Of a stretch of 32,866 bases of DNA, positions 25,400-32,866 are shown piece after piece. This DNA comes from Deltaproteobacteria bacterium (GTDB lineage Bacteria > Myxococcota_A > Polyangia > Polyangiales > JADJMO01): contig JACPFM010000202.1 in assembly GCA_016182965.1 (NCBI GenBank), positions 13,722-46,587 on the forward strand, written 5' to 3'. Under the pieces are notes generated by a model, which saw only the letters and a program-made list of their open reading frames with translations, had not been told where the DNA came from and ran no database searches. Position numbers and translations under genes: made by a program. The first letter of the stretch is position 1. Each line of letters starts with the position of its first letter.

Positions 25400-28300
25400 C
25401 ACGCCCCCTTCGCGAGCGCCGCGGCGACCTCGCGCACGCGCGGCTCGGGATCGGTCTTCGCCGCGCTCTCGAGCGTCGCCTTCGCGCCCGGGCGGGCGGC
25501 GGTGGCGATGGCCCGGAGCGCGGCCTCGCGCACGAACGCGTAGCCGTCGGAGGTCGCCGCCTTCTCGAGCGGCGCGACCACGGCCGCCTTGCCGTCGCGC
25601 TTGCCGATCGCGCCGAGCGCCCGCGCCGCGTCGGCTCGGAGCGACCACTGCTTGTGCGTGGCGAGGATGCGGGCGAGCGGCGCGACCGCGCCGGCGTCGC
25701 CGCGCGTGGACAGCTCCTCGATCGCGAGGCGCTGCACGTCGAGCGTCTCGACGTCGAGCGCGTCGACCAGCGCGTCGCGCGCGACCTTCGTCTCGCGCCG
25801 GCCGAGCCAGCGGATCGCGCGGGTCTGCACGTTGACGTCGGGGTGGTGCACGAGCCCGGCCACGAACGGCTCGGCCGCGTCGGCGATCTTCGCCGCCGAG
25901 TCGCCGGCGGAGGTGCCGCTCGGCGGGACCTTCTCGGACGCGGCCTCGCCCTGCGTGAACGGACCGAACGCCGCGGTGCCCTTGGGGGAGGGCGCGAGCA
26001 TCGTGTCGAGCGCGACGATCGCCCGGTCCTTCGAGGTCTGCATCGCGGTCGACACCGCCGACGCGAACGCCTTCTCGTAGAGCACGAGCGCGCGAGAGAA
26101 ATCCTTCGGCCCGTAGCTCTTGGGGATGAGCGCGGCGATGGCGTTCTCGGCCGAGAGGGGGCCGTCGGGCACCGGCAGCGGGTCGGGGACGGCGCGGAAC
26201 TCGCCGGCGGCCAACGCCGCGAGGGCGATCGAAGAGGCGCGCCGCACGCGCTCGTTCGGATCGAGCACGCCGTCGGTCAAGGTGCCGAGCTGCCCCTCGG
26301 TGATCGCGGGGGGCTTCGCGCCGCCCTTCTTCCCGGGCGTGCTGGTGCGCGCGAGCGAGAGCACCGCCATCGAGCGCACGACGGCGTCGGTCGTCGTCTG
26401 GACGCTCGCCTCGATCGCCGCGCGCGACGTCGGCTCGCCGATCTCGCCGAGCGCGTACAGCGCGGCCGCGCGCGCGTAGGAGAGGCCGTTCTTCGACAGC
26501 GTGTCGAGCGTCGGGACGTGCGCCTTGTCCTTGGTGCGACCGAGGGCGATCGCGCCGAAGATGCGCATCTCGATGGGCACCGGTTCGACCGTCTCGACGA
26601 GCTGCTTCTGCAGCGGGACCGCCTTCTTGTCGTCGATGCGCGCAACGCCGAAGGCCGCGGCGACGGCGATCGGGTCCTTGGGCATCGGGCCCGACTTGGG
26701 GAACAGGTACGCCTCGTATTTGGGCAAGAGCGCCGGATCGCGCAGCGCGCCGCACGCGACCATCGCCCGCGCGCGCAGCGAAGGATCGGCGGTACCGGTG
26801 GCGTACGCGAAGAGCGGCGCGCCCGCCGACCTGTTCTCGACGAAGGCGAGGATCTCGATCGCGGTGCGCTGCTGCGAGATGTCTTGATCGCTGAGGGCGT
26901 CGATGAGCGGCTGCACGCCGCGCTGGCCGACCTTGAGCAGGCGCGTGTGCGCCTCGGCGGCGTCGGGCCCGCCGGCCTTCACCTTGTAGACGAGCGGCGC
27001 GGTGAGGTTCGCGTACACCTCGACGAGCAGCCGGCGGTAGACGACCTTCTGCGGGTTGCCGAGCGCGATGGGGAGCAGCTCGGTCTCGAGCACCTCGAGC
27101 GTGCCGCGCTTCTGGTTGATCGCGGCGGAGAAGCGGATCGCGCTGGCGACCAGCTCGTCGTCGGTGCTGCCGCGCATGACGCGCCGATAGAGCGCGTCGG
27201 CGGAGACCTCGTCGCCCTGCGCGAGGAGCAGCTCGGCGAGCTCGAAGTACACCGCCCACAGCTTCGGGTTGTGCTGGATCGCGAGCTTGAACTCCTTGAT
27301 CGCCTTGGGGAAGTCCTGCTGCGAGCGGTACATCTCGCCGAGCTTCTTGTGGCCGTCGGCGTCTTCGGGCGACAGCTCGACCGCGGCGGCCGCCCAGCGG
27401 ATCGCCTCGTCGTCCTTGTAGAGCTGCAGCGAGTACTGGGCGAGGCGGCCGTAGTACTGGCGCGCGCCCTTCGGGTCGGCCTTCACCAGCTCCTCGAGCA
27501 CGGCGATCGCGCCCGCGACGTTGCCCTGCTGCACGAGCACGCGCTCGAGCACCAGGCGCGCGTCGACGTCGCCGGGCGCCTGGTCGATGATCGAGCGGAG
27601 CGTCTTCTCGGCGTCGGGCAGGCGGCGCAGGTGCATCTGCACCTCGGCGAGCAGGCGGCCCGCCTCGAGATCGGCCGGCGGCCCCTTGAACGTGGCGGTG
27701 AGCGGCGCGACCTGCGGCTCGAGCTTCTTCTGCGCGACCCACAAGAGCACGAGGTGCGTGCGCGCCTCGCGGCGGGTCGGCTTGTCGACGTCGTTGCGCT
27801 TGAGGATCGCGTCCCAGAGGCCCTGGGCCTCGGCGTACTTGTGCACCCGCTCGAGCGCGGTGGCGTGCCCCTTCTGCACCTGCAGGTCGCCCGGCGCGAG
27901 ATCGCGCGCCTGCTTGTACGCCTCGAGCGCGTCTTCGCCGAGGTCGTGATCGAGGTACGTCTCGCCGAGCGCGGCGAAGCCCTTGGCCTTCGGCTTCACC
28001 ACGACGGTGAGGCGCTTCCAGATCTCCTTGGCCTTCGCCGTCTGCCCGCGCTGGTACCAGTAGTCGCCGAGGTCGACGATGTACGACGGGTCGTCGGCGT
28101 TCTTGCCGGCGAGCTTCTCCATCAGCGCCAGGGCGAGCTTGTCCTCGCCGATCTGCGAGTAGTAGAGCGCGAGGCGCTGCTGGATGTCGGGATCGGTCGC
28201 GGCCTGCGCCTCCATGCCCTTCAGCTTGGCGAGGCACTTGGGGCGCTCGCCGCGGCCGATGAGCAGATCGCACAGCTCGAAGACGAACTGCGGCTGCCCC

Positions 28301-29718
28301 TTGGCGTGTTGGATGAGCAGCTCGTACTGCTTGACCGCGTCGTCGAGCCGCGACTGCTCTTTGAGCAGGCGGATCAACAGCACGCGCGCGTCGGTGCGGG
28401 TGGGCGCGCTGCCGAGCGCCTTCGACAGCCACTTGATCGCCTTCTCGCTGTCGAACTCGGCGGCGAGCTTGCCGAGCAGCTCCTGGCGATCGACGTCTCC
28501 GGGGTTCTGCTTCTCGAGCTTCTCGACGAACGCCTCGAGCTTGTTCTGAGCGCGGTACGCCTCGGCGAGCGCGTTCAGCAGGCGCGTCTTGGCGCCCGCC
28601 TCGGCGCCGGCGACGCCCAGGCCCTTCTCGAGGGTGGCGACGGCCTGCTCGTACTTCTGCAGCTTGAGCTGCGCGAGGCCCAGATCGAGGAGCGCGGAGG
28701 CGTAGACGCGGTTGTCGCCGGCGGCCGCCTTGGCGACCTCCTGGTACTCCTCCTCGGCCCTCTCGAAGTGGTTCTTCTTGAAGTAGGTGCGCGCGAGCTC
28801 GGCGCGCACGGTCATCGAGTCCTTGTTCTGCGCGACCAGGTCGTTGTGGACCTTCTTCGCCGCGGAGTAGTCCTTGAGGTCGACGTGAAGCTCCATGAGC
28901 GAGCGGAGCGTCGCCTCCTTCTCGAACTTGTCTTTGTGAAGCGGAAGCGCCTTCTCGTACACCGCCACCGCGCCCTTCAGATCGCCCGAATCCTGCTTCA
29001 GGCGGGCGATGGCGATCCACACCGTGGCGCGATCGGGCTTCTGCTTGGCCGCCTCTTCGTAGGCGAGCATCGCCTCCTTGTCGCGCTTGTCGCTCTTGAG
29101 GATGCCGGCATAGGCGAGGAGCGCGGCCCATTTGTCGTCGTCGGTCTTGACCAGACCGTTGAGCGGCGACTGGCGGGCGAGGATGTCGTCGGCCATCGCG
29201 ACGATCTTCTTCGCCTTCTCTTTCTGCGCGTCGGGCGACTTCGGGTCGGCGAGCACCGCCTCGGACTTCGCCTTGATGTCGAGGACCTGCGCCTTGGTCT
29301 TGGGCTCGAGGCCGACCTGCTGCCCGGACGACAGCGCCTTCCAGTCGGCGACGCCGACGTCGAGCGAGCCGTCGCGCTCGCGGTAGACCTGCGCGAGCTT
29401 GAGCACCGGACCGGACTCGCCGGGACGCGCGAGCGCGATCACCGCCGCCTTGCGCACCGGATCCTTCTTGGGGATGCCGAGCTCGTCTTCGCCGACCGGC
29501 TCCTTCTCGTCGGGCGGCTTCGCGCCGCCCGGGGGCTTGGCCGCGCCACCCGGCTTCCCGCCACCGCCCGGCTGGACGACCGGCGGCTTCTTCGGCTTCT
29601 TGCCCTTCGGATCGAAGTCCGCGTGCGCGCTGCCCGGGATCAGGCTGGCGCTGGCGATCAGCGCGAGCGCGGCGAAGGCGAGCGGACGAGGGCGCATCGG
29701 GGACAACGAGTATGCCAT
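25399..29718 (-). CDS. Very large exported TPR and HEAT repeat protein
   Basis: About 1439 residues from the ATG at 29718; the ATG at 29697 (7 codons later) is an equal candidate because a signal peptide (LAFAALALIASASLIPGSAHA) follows both. A Pro/Gly/Lys-rich linker (KKPPVVQPGGGGKPGG) leads to a TPR superhelix over about residues 180-880 with many typical units (AMLAYEEAAKQKPDRATVWI, AIKEFKLAIQHNPKLWAVYF). The C-terminal 500 residues are HEAT-like repeats (LGRTKDKAHVPTL, ALYALGEIGEPTSRAAIEAS, ADAARALGAIGKRDG). No enzyme motif was seen. It is probably a periplasmic scaffold for protein complexes. The downstream lipoprotein gene is coupled by TGATG. It diverges from the flavoprotein reductase gene. 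Confidence 0.88.
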   Translation of the reverse strand: MAYSLSPMRPRPLAFAALALIASASLIPGSAHADFDPKGKKPKKPPVVQPGGGGKPGGAAKPPGGAKPPDEKEPVGEDELGIPKKDPVRKAAVIALARPGESGPVLKLAQVYRERDGSLDVGVADWKALSSGQQVGLEPKTKAQVLDIKAKSEAVLADPKSPDAQKEKAKKIVAMADDILARQSPLNGLVKTDDDKWAALLAYAGILKSDKRDKEAMLAYEEAAKQKPDRATVWIAIARLKQDSGDLKGAVAVYEKALPLHKDKFEKEATLRSLMELHVDLKDYSAAKKVHNDLVAQNKDSMTVRAELARTYFKKNHFERAEEEYQEVAKAAAGDNRVYASALLDLGLAQLKLQKYEQAVATLEKGLGVAGAEAGAKTRLLNALAEAYRAQNKLEAFVEKLEKQNPGDVDRQELLGKLAAEFDSEKAIKWLSKALGSAPTRTDARVLLIRLLKEQSRLDDAVKQYELLIQHAKGQPQFVFELCDLLIGRGERPKCLAKLKGMEAQAATDPDIQQRLALYYSQIGEDKLALALMEKLAGKNADDPSYIVDLGDYWYQRGQTAKAKEIWKRLTVVVKPKAKGFAALGETYLDHDLGEDALEAYKQARDLAPGDLQVQKGHATALERVHKYAEAQGLWDAILKRNDVDKPTRREARTHLVLLWVAQKKLEPQVAPLTATFKGPPADLEAGRLLAEVQMHLRRLPDAEKTLRSIIDQAPGDVDARLVLERVLVQQGNVAGAIAVLEELVKADPKGARQYYGRLAQYSLQLYKDDEAIRWAAAAVELSPEDADGHKKLGEMYRSQQDFPKAIKEFKLAIQHNPKLWAVYFELAELLLAQGDEVSADALYRRVMRGSTDDELVASAIRFSAAINQKRGTLEVLETELLPIALGNPQKVVYRRLLVEVYANLTAPLVYKVKAGGPDAAEAHTRLLKVGQRGVQPLIDALSDQDISQQRTAIEILAFVENRSAGAPLFAYATGTADPSLRARAMVACGALRDPALLPKYEAYLFPKSGPMPKDPIAVAAAFGVARIDDKKAVPLQKQLVETVEPVPIEMRIFGAIALGRTKDKAHVPTLDTLSKNGLSYARAAALYALGEIGEPTSRAAIEASVQTTTDAVVRSMAVLSLARTSTPGKKGGAKPPAITEGQLGTLTDGVLDPNERVRRASSIALAALAAGEFRAVPDPLPVPDGPLSAENAIAALIPKSYGPKDFSRALVLYEKAFASAVSTAMQTSKDRAIVALDTMLAPSPKGTAAFGPFTQGEAASEKVPPSGTSAGDSAAKIADAAEPFVAGLVHHPDVNVQTRAIRWLGRRETKVARDALVDALDVETLDVQRLAIEELSTRGDAGAVAPLARILATHKQWSLRADAARALGAIGKRDGKAAVVAPLEKAATSDGYAFVREAALRAIATAARPGAKATLESAAKTDPEPRVREVAAALAKGA

Positions 29719-29854
29719 ACGGGGTGGACGGTCACTTGGACGCTCGAAAGGGCCGCCGCTTTGGCCATGGGACACGCTCCCGCTCGATGCCGTCGCGCAG
29801 CGCGCGTTGACCACCCGGGTGCGCTCACGCCGCGTCCGCGCTAGAAGCGACGCG

Positions 29855-30556
29855 ATGCGCGAGGCGACCGTCCTCCGAGCTCGCATGCTCTCCCCGCAGG
29901 TCCGCGAGCTGACGCTCGATCCGGGCGCCGGTCACACGTTCGTTCCCGGTCACTGGGTCACGCTGTACCTCGATCGCGAGGGAGACGAGCCGCTCAAGCG
30001 CCAGTACTCCATCGCGTCCGCGCCGCGCGCCGACGGCACGTTCGACATCGCGGTGACGCTGGTCCCCTGCGGGCCGATGAGCACCTTCCTGCACGAGGCG
30101 AAGGTCGGCGCGCGCATCCGCATGATGGACGCGCAGGGCCTCTTCGTGCTCGAGCCGATGGAGCGCCCGCTGCTGTTCGTCGCCACCGGCACCGGCATCG
30201 CCCCGTTCCGCGCGATGCTGCAGGAGATCGACAAGAAGGCGCACGCCGGCACGCCGCTGATCATGCTGTTCGGCTGTCGCAGCGAGGAGGACCTCCTCTA
30301 TCGCGACGAGCTCGAGGCCCTCGCCGCCCGCTGGCCGCGCTTCCGCTACCTGCCCACGCTCTCGCGCCCGCACGACGGCTGGTCTCTGCGCCGCGGCTGG
30401 GTGCAGAGCCACCTCCCGGAGCTGATCGCCGAGCTCGGCACCGACGTCGACGTGTACGTCTGCGGGCTGACGAAGATGGTGAAGGACGTGCGGAGGATCT
30501 GCCGGGAGGAGCTCGGGGTGGACCGCAAGAGGGTGCACGTGGAGCGGTACGACTAG
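29855..30556 (+). CDS. Ferredoxin-NADP(+) reductase-like flavoprotein
   Basis: A 233-residue cytoplasmic oxidoreductase. The ATG at 29855 begins the FAD-binding barrel; the frame is open upstream, but that part overlaps the divergent TPR/HEAT gene. The FAD motif is RQYSIAS from Arg49, followed by the phosphate-binding region VPCGPMSTFL. The NAD(P) domain has GTGIAPFRAML from Gly112, then LFGCRSEEDLLYRDEL and the CGLTKMVKDV motif near the end. No iron-sulphur motif or extra domain is present, which fits a stand-alone ferredoxin or flavodoxin reductase. The electron partner is not in the window. Confidence 0.9.
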   Translation: MREATVLRARMLSPQVRELTLDPGAGHTFVPGHWVTLYLDREGDEPLKRQYSIASAPRADGTFDIAVTLVPCGPMSTFLHEAKVGARIRMMDAQGLFVLEPMERPLLFVATGTGIAPFRAMLQEIDKKAHAGTPLIMLFGCRSEEDLLYRDELEALAARWPRFRYLPTLSRPHDGWSLRRGWVQSHLPELIAELGTDVDVYVCGLTKMVKDVRRICREELGVDRKRVHVERYD

Positions 30557-30621
30557 GACGCGAAGGCGAACGCGAACGCGAACGCGAAGGCGAACGCGGA
30601 CGCGAAGGCGAACGCGAACGC
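30557..30621. repeat. GCGAAC/GCGAAG/GCGGAC hexamer array
   Basis: Eleven or so hexamers (GCGAAG, GCGAAC, GCGGAC) follow the stop codon of the flavoprotein gene directly. They match the arrays at 6559-6637 and 16372-16400. The remaining bases to 30728 show no gene. Confidence 0.85.
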
Positions 30622-30728
30622 GTCGGGACGCCGCGACGCATCGGTGCGGAGCGCCTTTGGAGCGTTCCGGTGCGAGTGAGCGCCAGACTCCCGGCACGCG
30701 GCCACTCGACTGCTGATAACATCGCGCG

Positions 30729-31925
30729 GTGACTGCGCCGAGCTCGTCCACCTTCGTCACGCATGTCGTGCTGAAGAACTACAAGAGCATCGCTGCGTGC
30801 AGCGTCGCTCTGGGGCCGCTGACGATCCTCGTCGGCCCGAATGGTGCAGGAAAGAGCAACTTCCTCGACGCGCTCAGGTTCGTCGCCGACGCGCTTCGCA
30901 CGTCACTCGATCACGCGCTTCGCGATCGTGGTGGGATACACGAAGTCCGCCGCCGCTCAGGCGGTCACCCGACGCACTTCGGTGTCCGTCTCGACTTCCG
31001 GCTCCCAACGGGTGCCACCGGTTTCCATGCCTTCAAGATCGCCGCCCAAAGGGGCGGGTTTGAGGTGCAGACGGAGGAATGCGCCGTCGGGACGCACCGC
31101 TATCTGGTGCGCTCAGGCGAAGTCGTCCTACCCCCAGGACCTGTTGCACCACCGGCAGCGAGCGATCGGCTCTACCTCGTAAACGCCGCAGGCCTGCCCA
31201 TGTTCCGGCCCGTTTTCGACGGCCTATCGAGCATGGGCTTCTACAACTTGAGCCCGGATCGGCTCCGCGCGTTGCAGACGCCTGACAAGGGTGACCTGCT
31301 CGCGCGCGACGGCAGCAACCTTGCGAGCGTGCTCGACAGACTGTCGAAGGATCAGCCCGCTGTGAAGAGACGTATCGAGGAGTACCTCGCGCGTGTGGTG
31401 CCCGGCGTCGAAGGCATCGACGCCGAGCGCGTGGGCCACATGGAGACGATCGAATTCCGCCAGCGCGTGGAGGGCGCGAAGGATGCCTGGCGCTTCCCGG
31501 CGATCAACATGTCCGACGGCACGCTCAGGGCGCTGGGCGTCCTCGTCGCGCTCTTCCAGCACACCAACGCGATGGCGGTGCCGCTGGTCGGCATCGAGGA
31601 GCCGGAGGTGGCGCTGCATCCTGCGGCGGCGGGCGTCCTGCTGGACTGCCTTCGAGACGGCTCGCGAACCACGCAGATCCTCATTACCAGCCACAGCCCC
31701 GACCTGCTTGACGATCCGAGGCTTTCGGCCGACCAACTCTTGGCGGTGAGCGCTGAAAGTGGTCGCACGGACGTTGGCCCTCTTGATGAACCAGCGCGAG
31801 ACGCGCTGCGCGACCAGCTGTACACAGCGGGAGAACTCCTGCGCCTCAATCAGCTGCAGCCTGACCAGCATGCGACTGCCCGGAGTAGTCAGCTGGGGCT
31901 GTTCGACGGCGGGGAGGCGCAGTGA
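30729..31925 (+). CDS. AAA_21/ABC-type ATPase of a two-gene ATPase-Toprim-like module
   Basis: A 398-residue cytoplasmic ATPase with a GTG start. Features in order are HVVLKNYKSIAACSVALGPL leading to GPNGAGKS (Walker A, Lys42), MSDGTLRALG (ABC-type signature, from 261), LVGIEEPEVALHP (Walker B, Glu290 and Glu291) and ITSHSPDLLD (switch His322). This is the SMC/RecF-like layout of OLD, RloA and AriA-type ATPases. No Toprim domain follows within the protein; instead the next gene, overlapping by 4 bases (GTGA), encodes DUF4276. Such ATPases act as sensors or scaffolds for a partner nuclease in several defence systems. Third codon positions look less G/C-rich than in neighbouring genes, which hints at transfer. 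Confidence 0.9.
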   Translation: MTAPSSSTFVTHVVLKNYKSIAACSVALGPLTILVGPNGAGKSNFLDALRFVADALRTSLDHALRDRGGIHEVRRRSGGHPTHFGVRLDFRLPTGATGFHAFKIAAQRGGFEVQTEECAVGTHRYLVRSGEVVLPPGPVAPPAASDRLYLVNAAGLPMFRPVFDGLSSMGFYNLSPDRLRALQTPDKGDLLARDGSNLASVLDRLSKDQPAVKRRIEEYLARVVPGVEGIDAERVGHMETIEFRQRVEGAKDAWRFPAINMSDGTLRALGVLVALFQHTNAMAVPLVGIEEPEVALHPAAAGVLLDCLRDGSRTTQILITSHSPDLLDDPRLSADQLLAVSAESGRTDVGPLDEPARDALRDQLYTAGELLRLNQLQPDQHATARSSQLGLFDGGEAQ

Positions 31926-32518
31926 GGCTGGGTCTGATTGTCGAGGGTCACGGCGAGGTCCAAGCGGTACCCGTGCTCGTGCGCCGCGTAGCCGAACGGC
32001 TGGGGTTTCTCGAAACCCTGGAGCTGCCTCAGCCTCTGCGCGTCCATCGCCAGAAGCTGCCCAAGCCAGGAGAGCTGGAGCGCGCTGTCGAGCTCATGGC
32101 TCGCAAGGTCGGCGACGGTGGGAAGTTGCTGATCGTGCTCGACGCGGATTCCGATTGCCCGGCAACTTTGGCGCCGGCGCTCCTCTCTCGGGCACGCGCT
32201 CAACGAGCTGACCGCGACATAGCCATCGTCTTGGCGAAGCGTGAATACGAGGCTTGGCTCGTCACAGCCGCGCACTCGCTCCGTGGCTTCAGGACCCTGG
32301 GGCGAGAGATAGAAGCGCCGCCTGATGCAGAGGCCCTGCCTTCGCCAAAGGGCTGGCTCGGCAGCCGAATGAAGGCGGGGTACAGCGAAACGATCGATCA
32401 ACCGGCCCTGACAGCGGCTTTCGACGTGGATGCCGCGCGCCGTGCTCCCTCGTTCGACAAGTTCGTGCGGGATGTGGCAAGCCTGCTCGGCGTCACAGAA
32501 GTTCGTGCCGGGATCTGA
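31922..32518 (+). CDS. DUF4276 family protein, Toprim-like, partner of the ATPase
   Basis: A 198-residue protein whose GTG start overlaps the ATPase stop. It opens with LGLIVEGHGEVQAVPVLVRR, in which Glu8 and Glu12 match the VEGxxE pattern of Toprim folds. It then has LLIVLDADSD with Asp74 and Asp76, matching the Toprim DxD metal site. The family motif AKREYEAWLVTA follows, then KGWLGSRMKAGYSETIDQPA and a C-terminal AFDVDAARRAPSFDKFVRDV. DUF4276 genes commonly sit next to AAA_21 ATPases. A metal-dependent nuclease role is inferred from the acidic motifs and from comparison with RloB and AriB; I do not know of direct proof for this family. Confidence 0.85.
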   Translation: MRLGLIVEGHGEVQAVPVLVRRVAERLGFLETLELPQPLRVHRQKLPKPGELERAVELMARKVGDGGKLLIVLDADSDCPATLAPALLSRARAQRADRDIAIVLAKREYEAWLVTAAHSLRGFRTLGREIEAPPDAEALPSPKGWLGSRMKAGYSETIDQPALTAAFDVDAARRAPSFDKFVRDVASLLGVTEVRAGI

Positions 32519-32539
32519 CATGGAATCGCCGGCCCTCGG

Positions 32540-32866
32540 GAATTAAACGGTTCGGTCGAGTGCTGGGCCCGGCGGAGTGGCGGGTCCGTCGGCGCATCCC
32601 CTCAAGCTGCGTGCACCGCTCCGGCGCGAGTTGGAGGCGGTTGTTCGTGCGCGCCGTGCGGGGGCGGCGCTCGTCGAGCGTGCTTCGATCGTGCTGCTGG
32701 CGTCGCGCCGGCTGAGCAACGCCGCGATTGCGCGCACGTTGCACGTGCAGGAGAAGACGGTTCGCAAGTGGCGCGAGCGCTTCCGCGCGCGCCCGAAGGT
32801 CACGACGCTGGAGGACGCGCCGAGATCGGGGCGCCCATCGCAGGTGCCCATGTTCGTGCGCCTGGA
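32540..32866 (+). mobile_element. Left end of an IS630-family insertion sequence (truncated by window)
   Basis: The transposase start lies at 32577, so the left end should lie shortly upstream. The only A/T-rich spot there is AATTAAACGG at 32541-32550, with a TA at 32544-32545; IS630 elements insert at TA. The inverted repeat cannot be checked because the other end is outside the window. Confidence 0.45.
32577..32866 (+). CDS. IS630-family transposase, N-terminal part (cut by right edge)
   Basis: A GTG at 32577, just after GGCGGA, opens a frame that runs off the window after 96 codons. The translation starts VAGPSAHPLKLRAPLRRELE and continues with the helix-turn-helix RLSNAAIARTLHVQEKTVRK, the segment WRERFRARPKVTTLEDAPRS and then GRPSQV. 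This is the usual N-terminus of IS630 transposases, ahead of the DDE catalytic domain, which lies outside. The element sits 58 bases after the DUF4276 stop, on the same strand. Confidence 0.85.
   Translation, partial: MAGPSAHPLKLRAPLRRELEAVVRARRAGAALVERASIVLLASRRLSNAAIARTLHVQEKTVRKWRERFRARPKVTTLEDAPRSGRPSQVPMFVRL

Noticed and set aside
25654..29844. 1396-codon open frame on the plus strand opposite the TPR/HEAT gene
   Set aside because: Arg/Leu/Glu-rich with no domain; it is the antisense shadow of a gene with clear TPR and HEAT repeats, caused by high GC.
29399..29854. N-terminal extension of the flavoprotein reductase
   Set aside because: It overlaps the signal peptide and linker of the divergent TPR/HEAT gene and has no relation to the reductase fold.

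Overview
The window is very GC-rich and almost fully coding. Its content points to a predatory or soil-type member of the Myxococcota, probably the order Polyangiales or a relative. The evidence is an FHA-linked Ser/Thr kinase, many secreted proteins and lipoproteins, two proteins ending in MYXO-CTERM-like sorting tails, Kelch and cysteine-module proteins, a beta-helix lipoprotein, an AgmX/PglI-type domain, a PilZ variant and a very large TPR/HEAT protein. The organism is inferred from gene families; no rRNA or other marker is present.

Layout. 1-2151: a secreted trypsin-like protease (cut by the left edge) diverges from an FHA/Cys4/kinase protein. 2157-2192: a bidirectional terminator. 2194-7244: a leftward block with a matrixin-like metalloprotease and an exported unknown protein (overlapping genes), aroE and xseA (ATGA overlap), a YHS-domain lipoprotein and a PEGA-like membrane protein. 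7309-11010: a leftward operon of a small MerR-like HTH protein, an AAA+ ATPase and a subtilase; the subtilase frame is broken by two compensating frameshifts. 11404-14711: an MscS channel with its upstream lipoprotein, and a LamG-type lipoprotein. 14821-16371: a HAD-family 5'-nucleotidase. 16372-16673: a convergent intergenic region packed with palindromes and short repeats. 16674-24770: a DUF255/YyaL-like thioredoxin-domain protein, a Kelch plus Cys-rich MYXO-CTERM protein, an Rnk/GreA-C-like protein, a beta-helix lipoprotein and a PilZ-like protein. 24884-29718: a two-gene leftward operon of a 1439-residue TPR/HEAT protein and a small lipoprotein. 29855-30556: a ferredoxin-NADP reductase-like flavoprotein. 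30729-32518: an overlapping AAA_21-type ATPase and DUF4276 (Toprim-like) pair, followed by the start of an IS630-family transposase that runs off the right edge.

How it fits together. Most of the window is ordinary chromosomal myxobacterial sequence rich in envelope and secreted proteins. Two modules look accessory: the HTH/AAA+/subtilase operon (possibly ATP-dependent targeted proteolysis) and the AAA ATPase/DUF4276 pair (architecture like OLD, RloAB or PARIS-type defence nucleases). Both use overlapping or nearly overlapping genes, contain more A/T-ending codons to the eye than their neighbours, and one adjoins a transposase. They are the best candidates for under-described conflict or defence systems; their function is inference from architecture only. 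Hexamer repeats of the GCGAAC/GCGGAC type recur in at least three intergenic regions.
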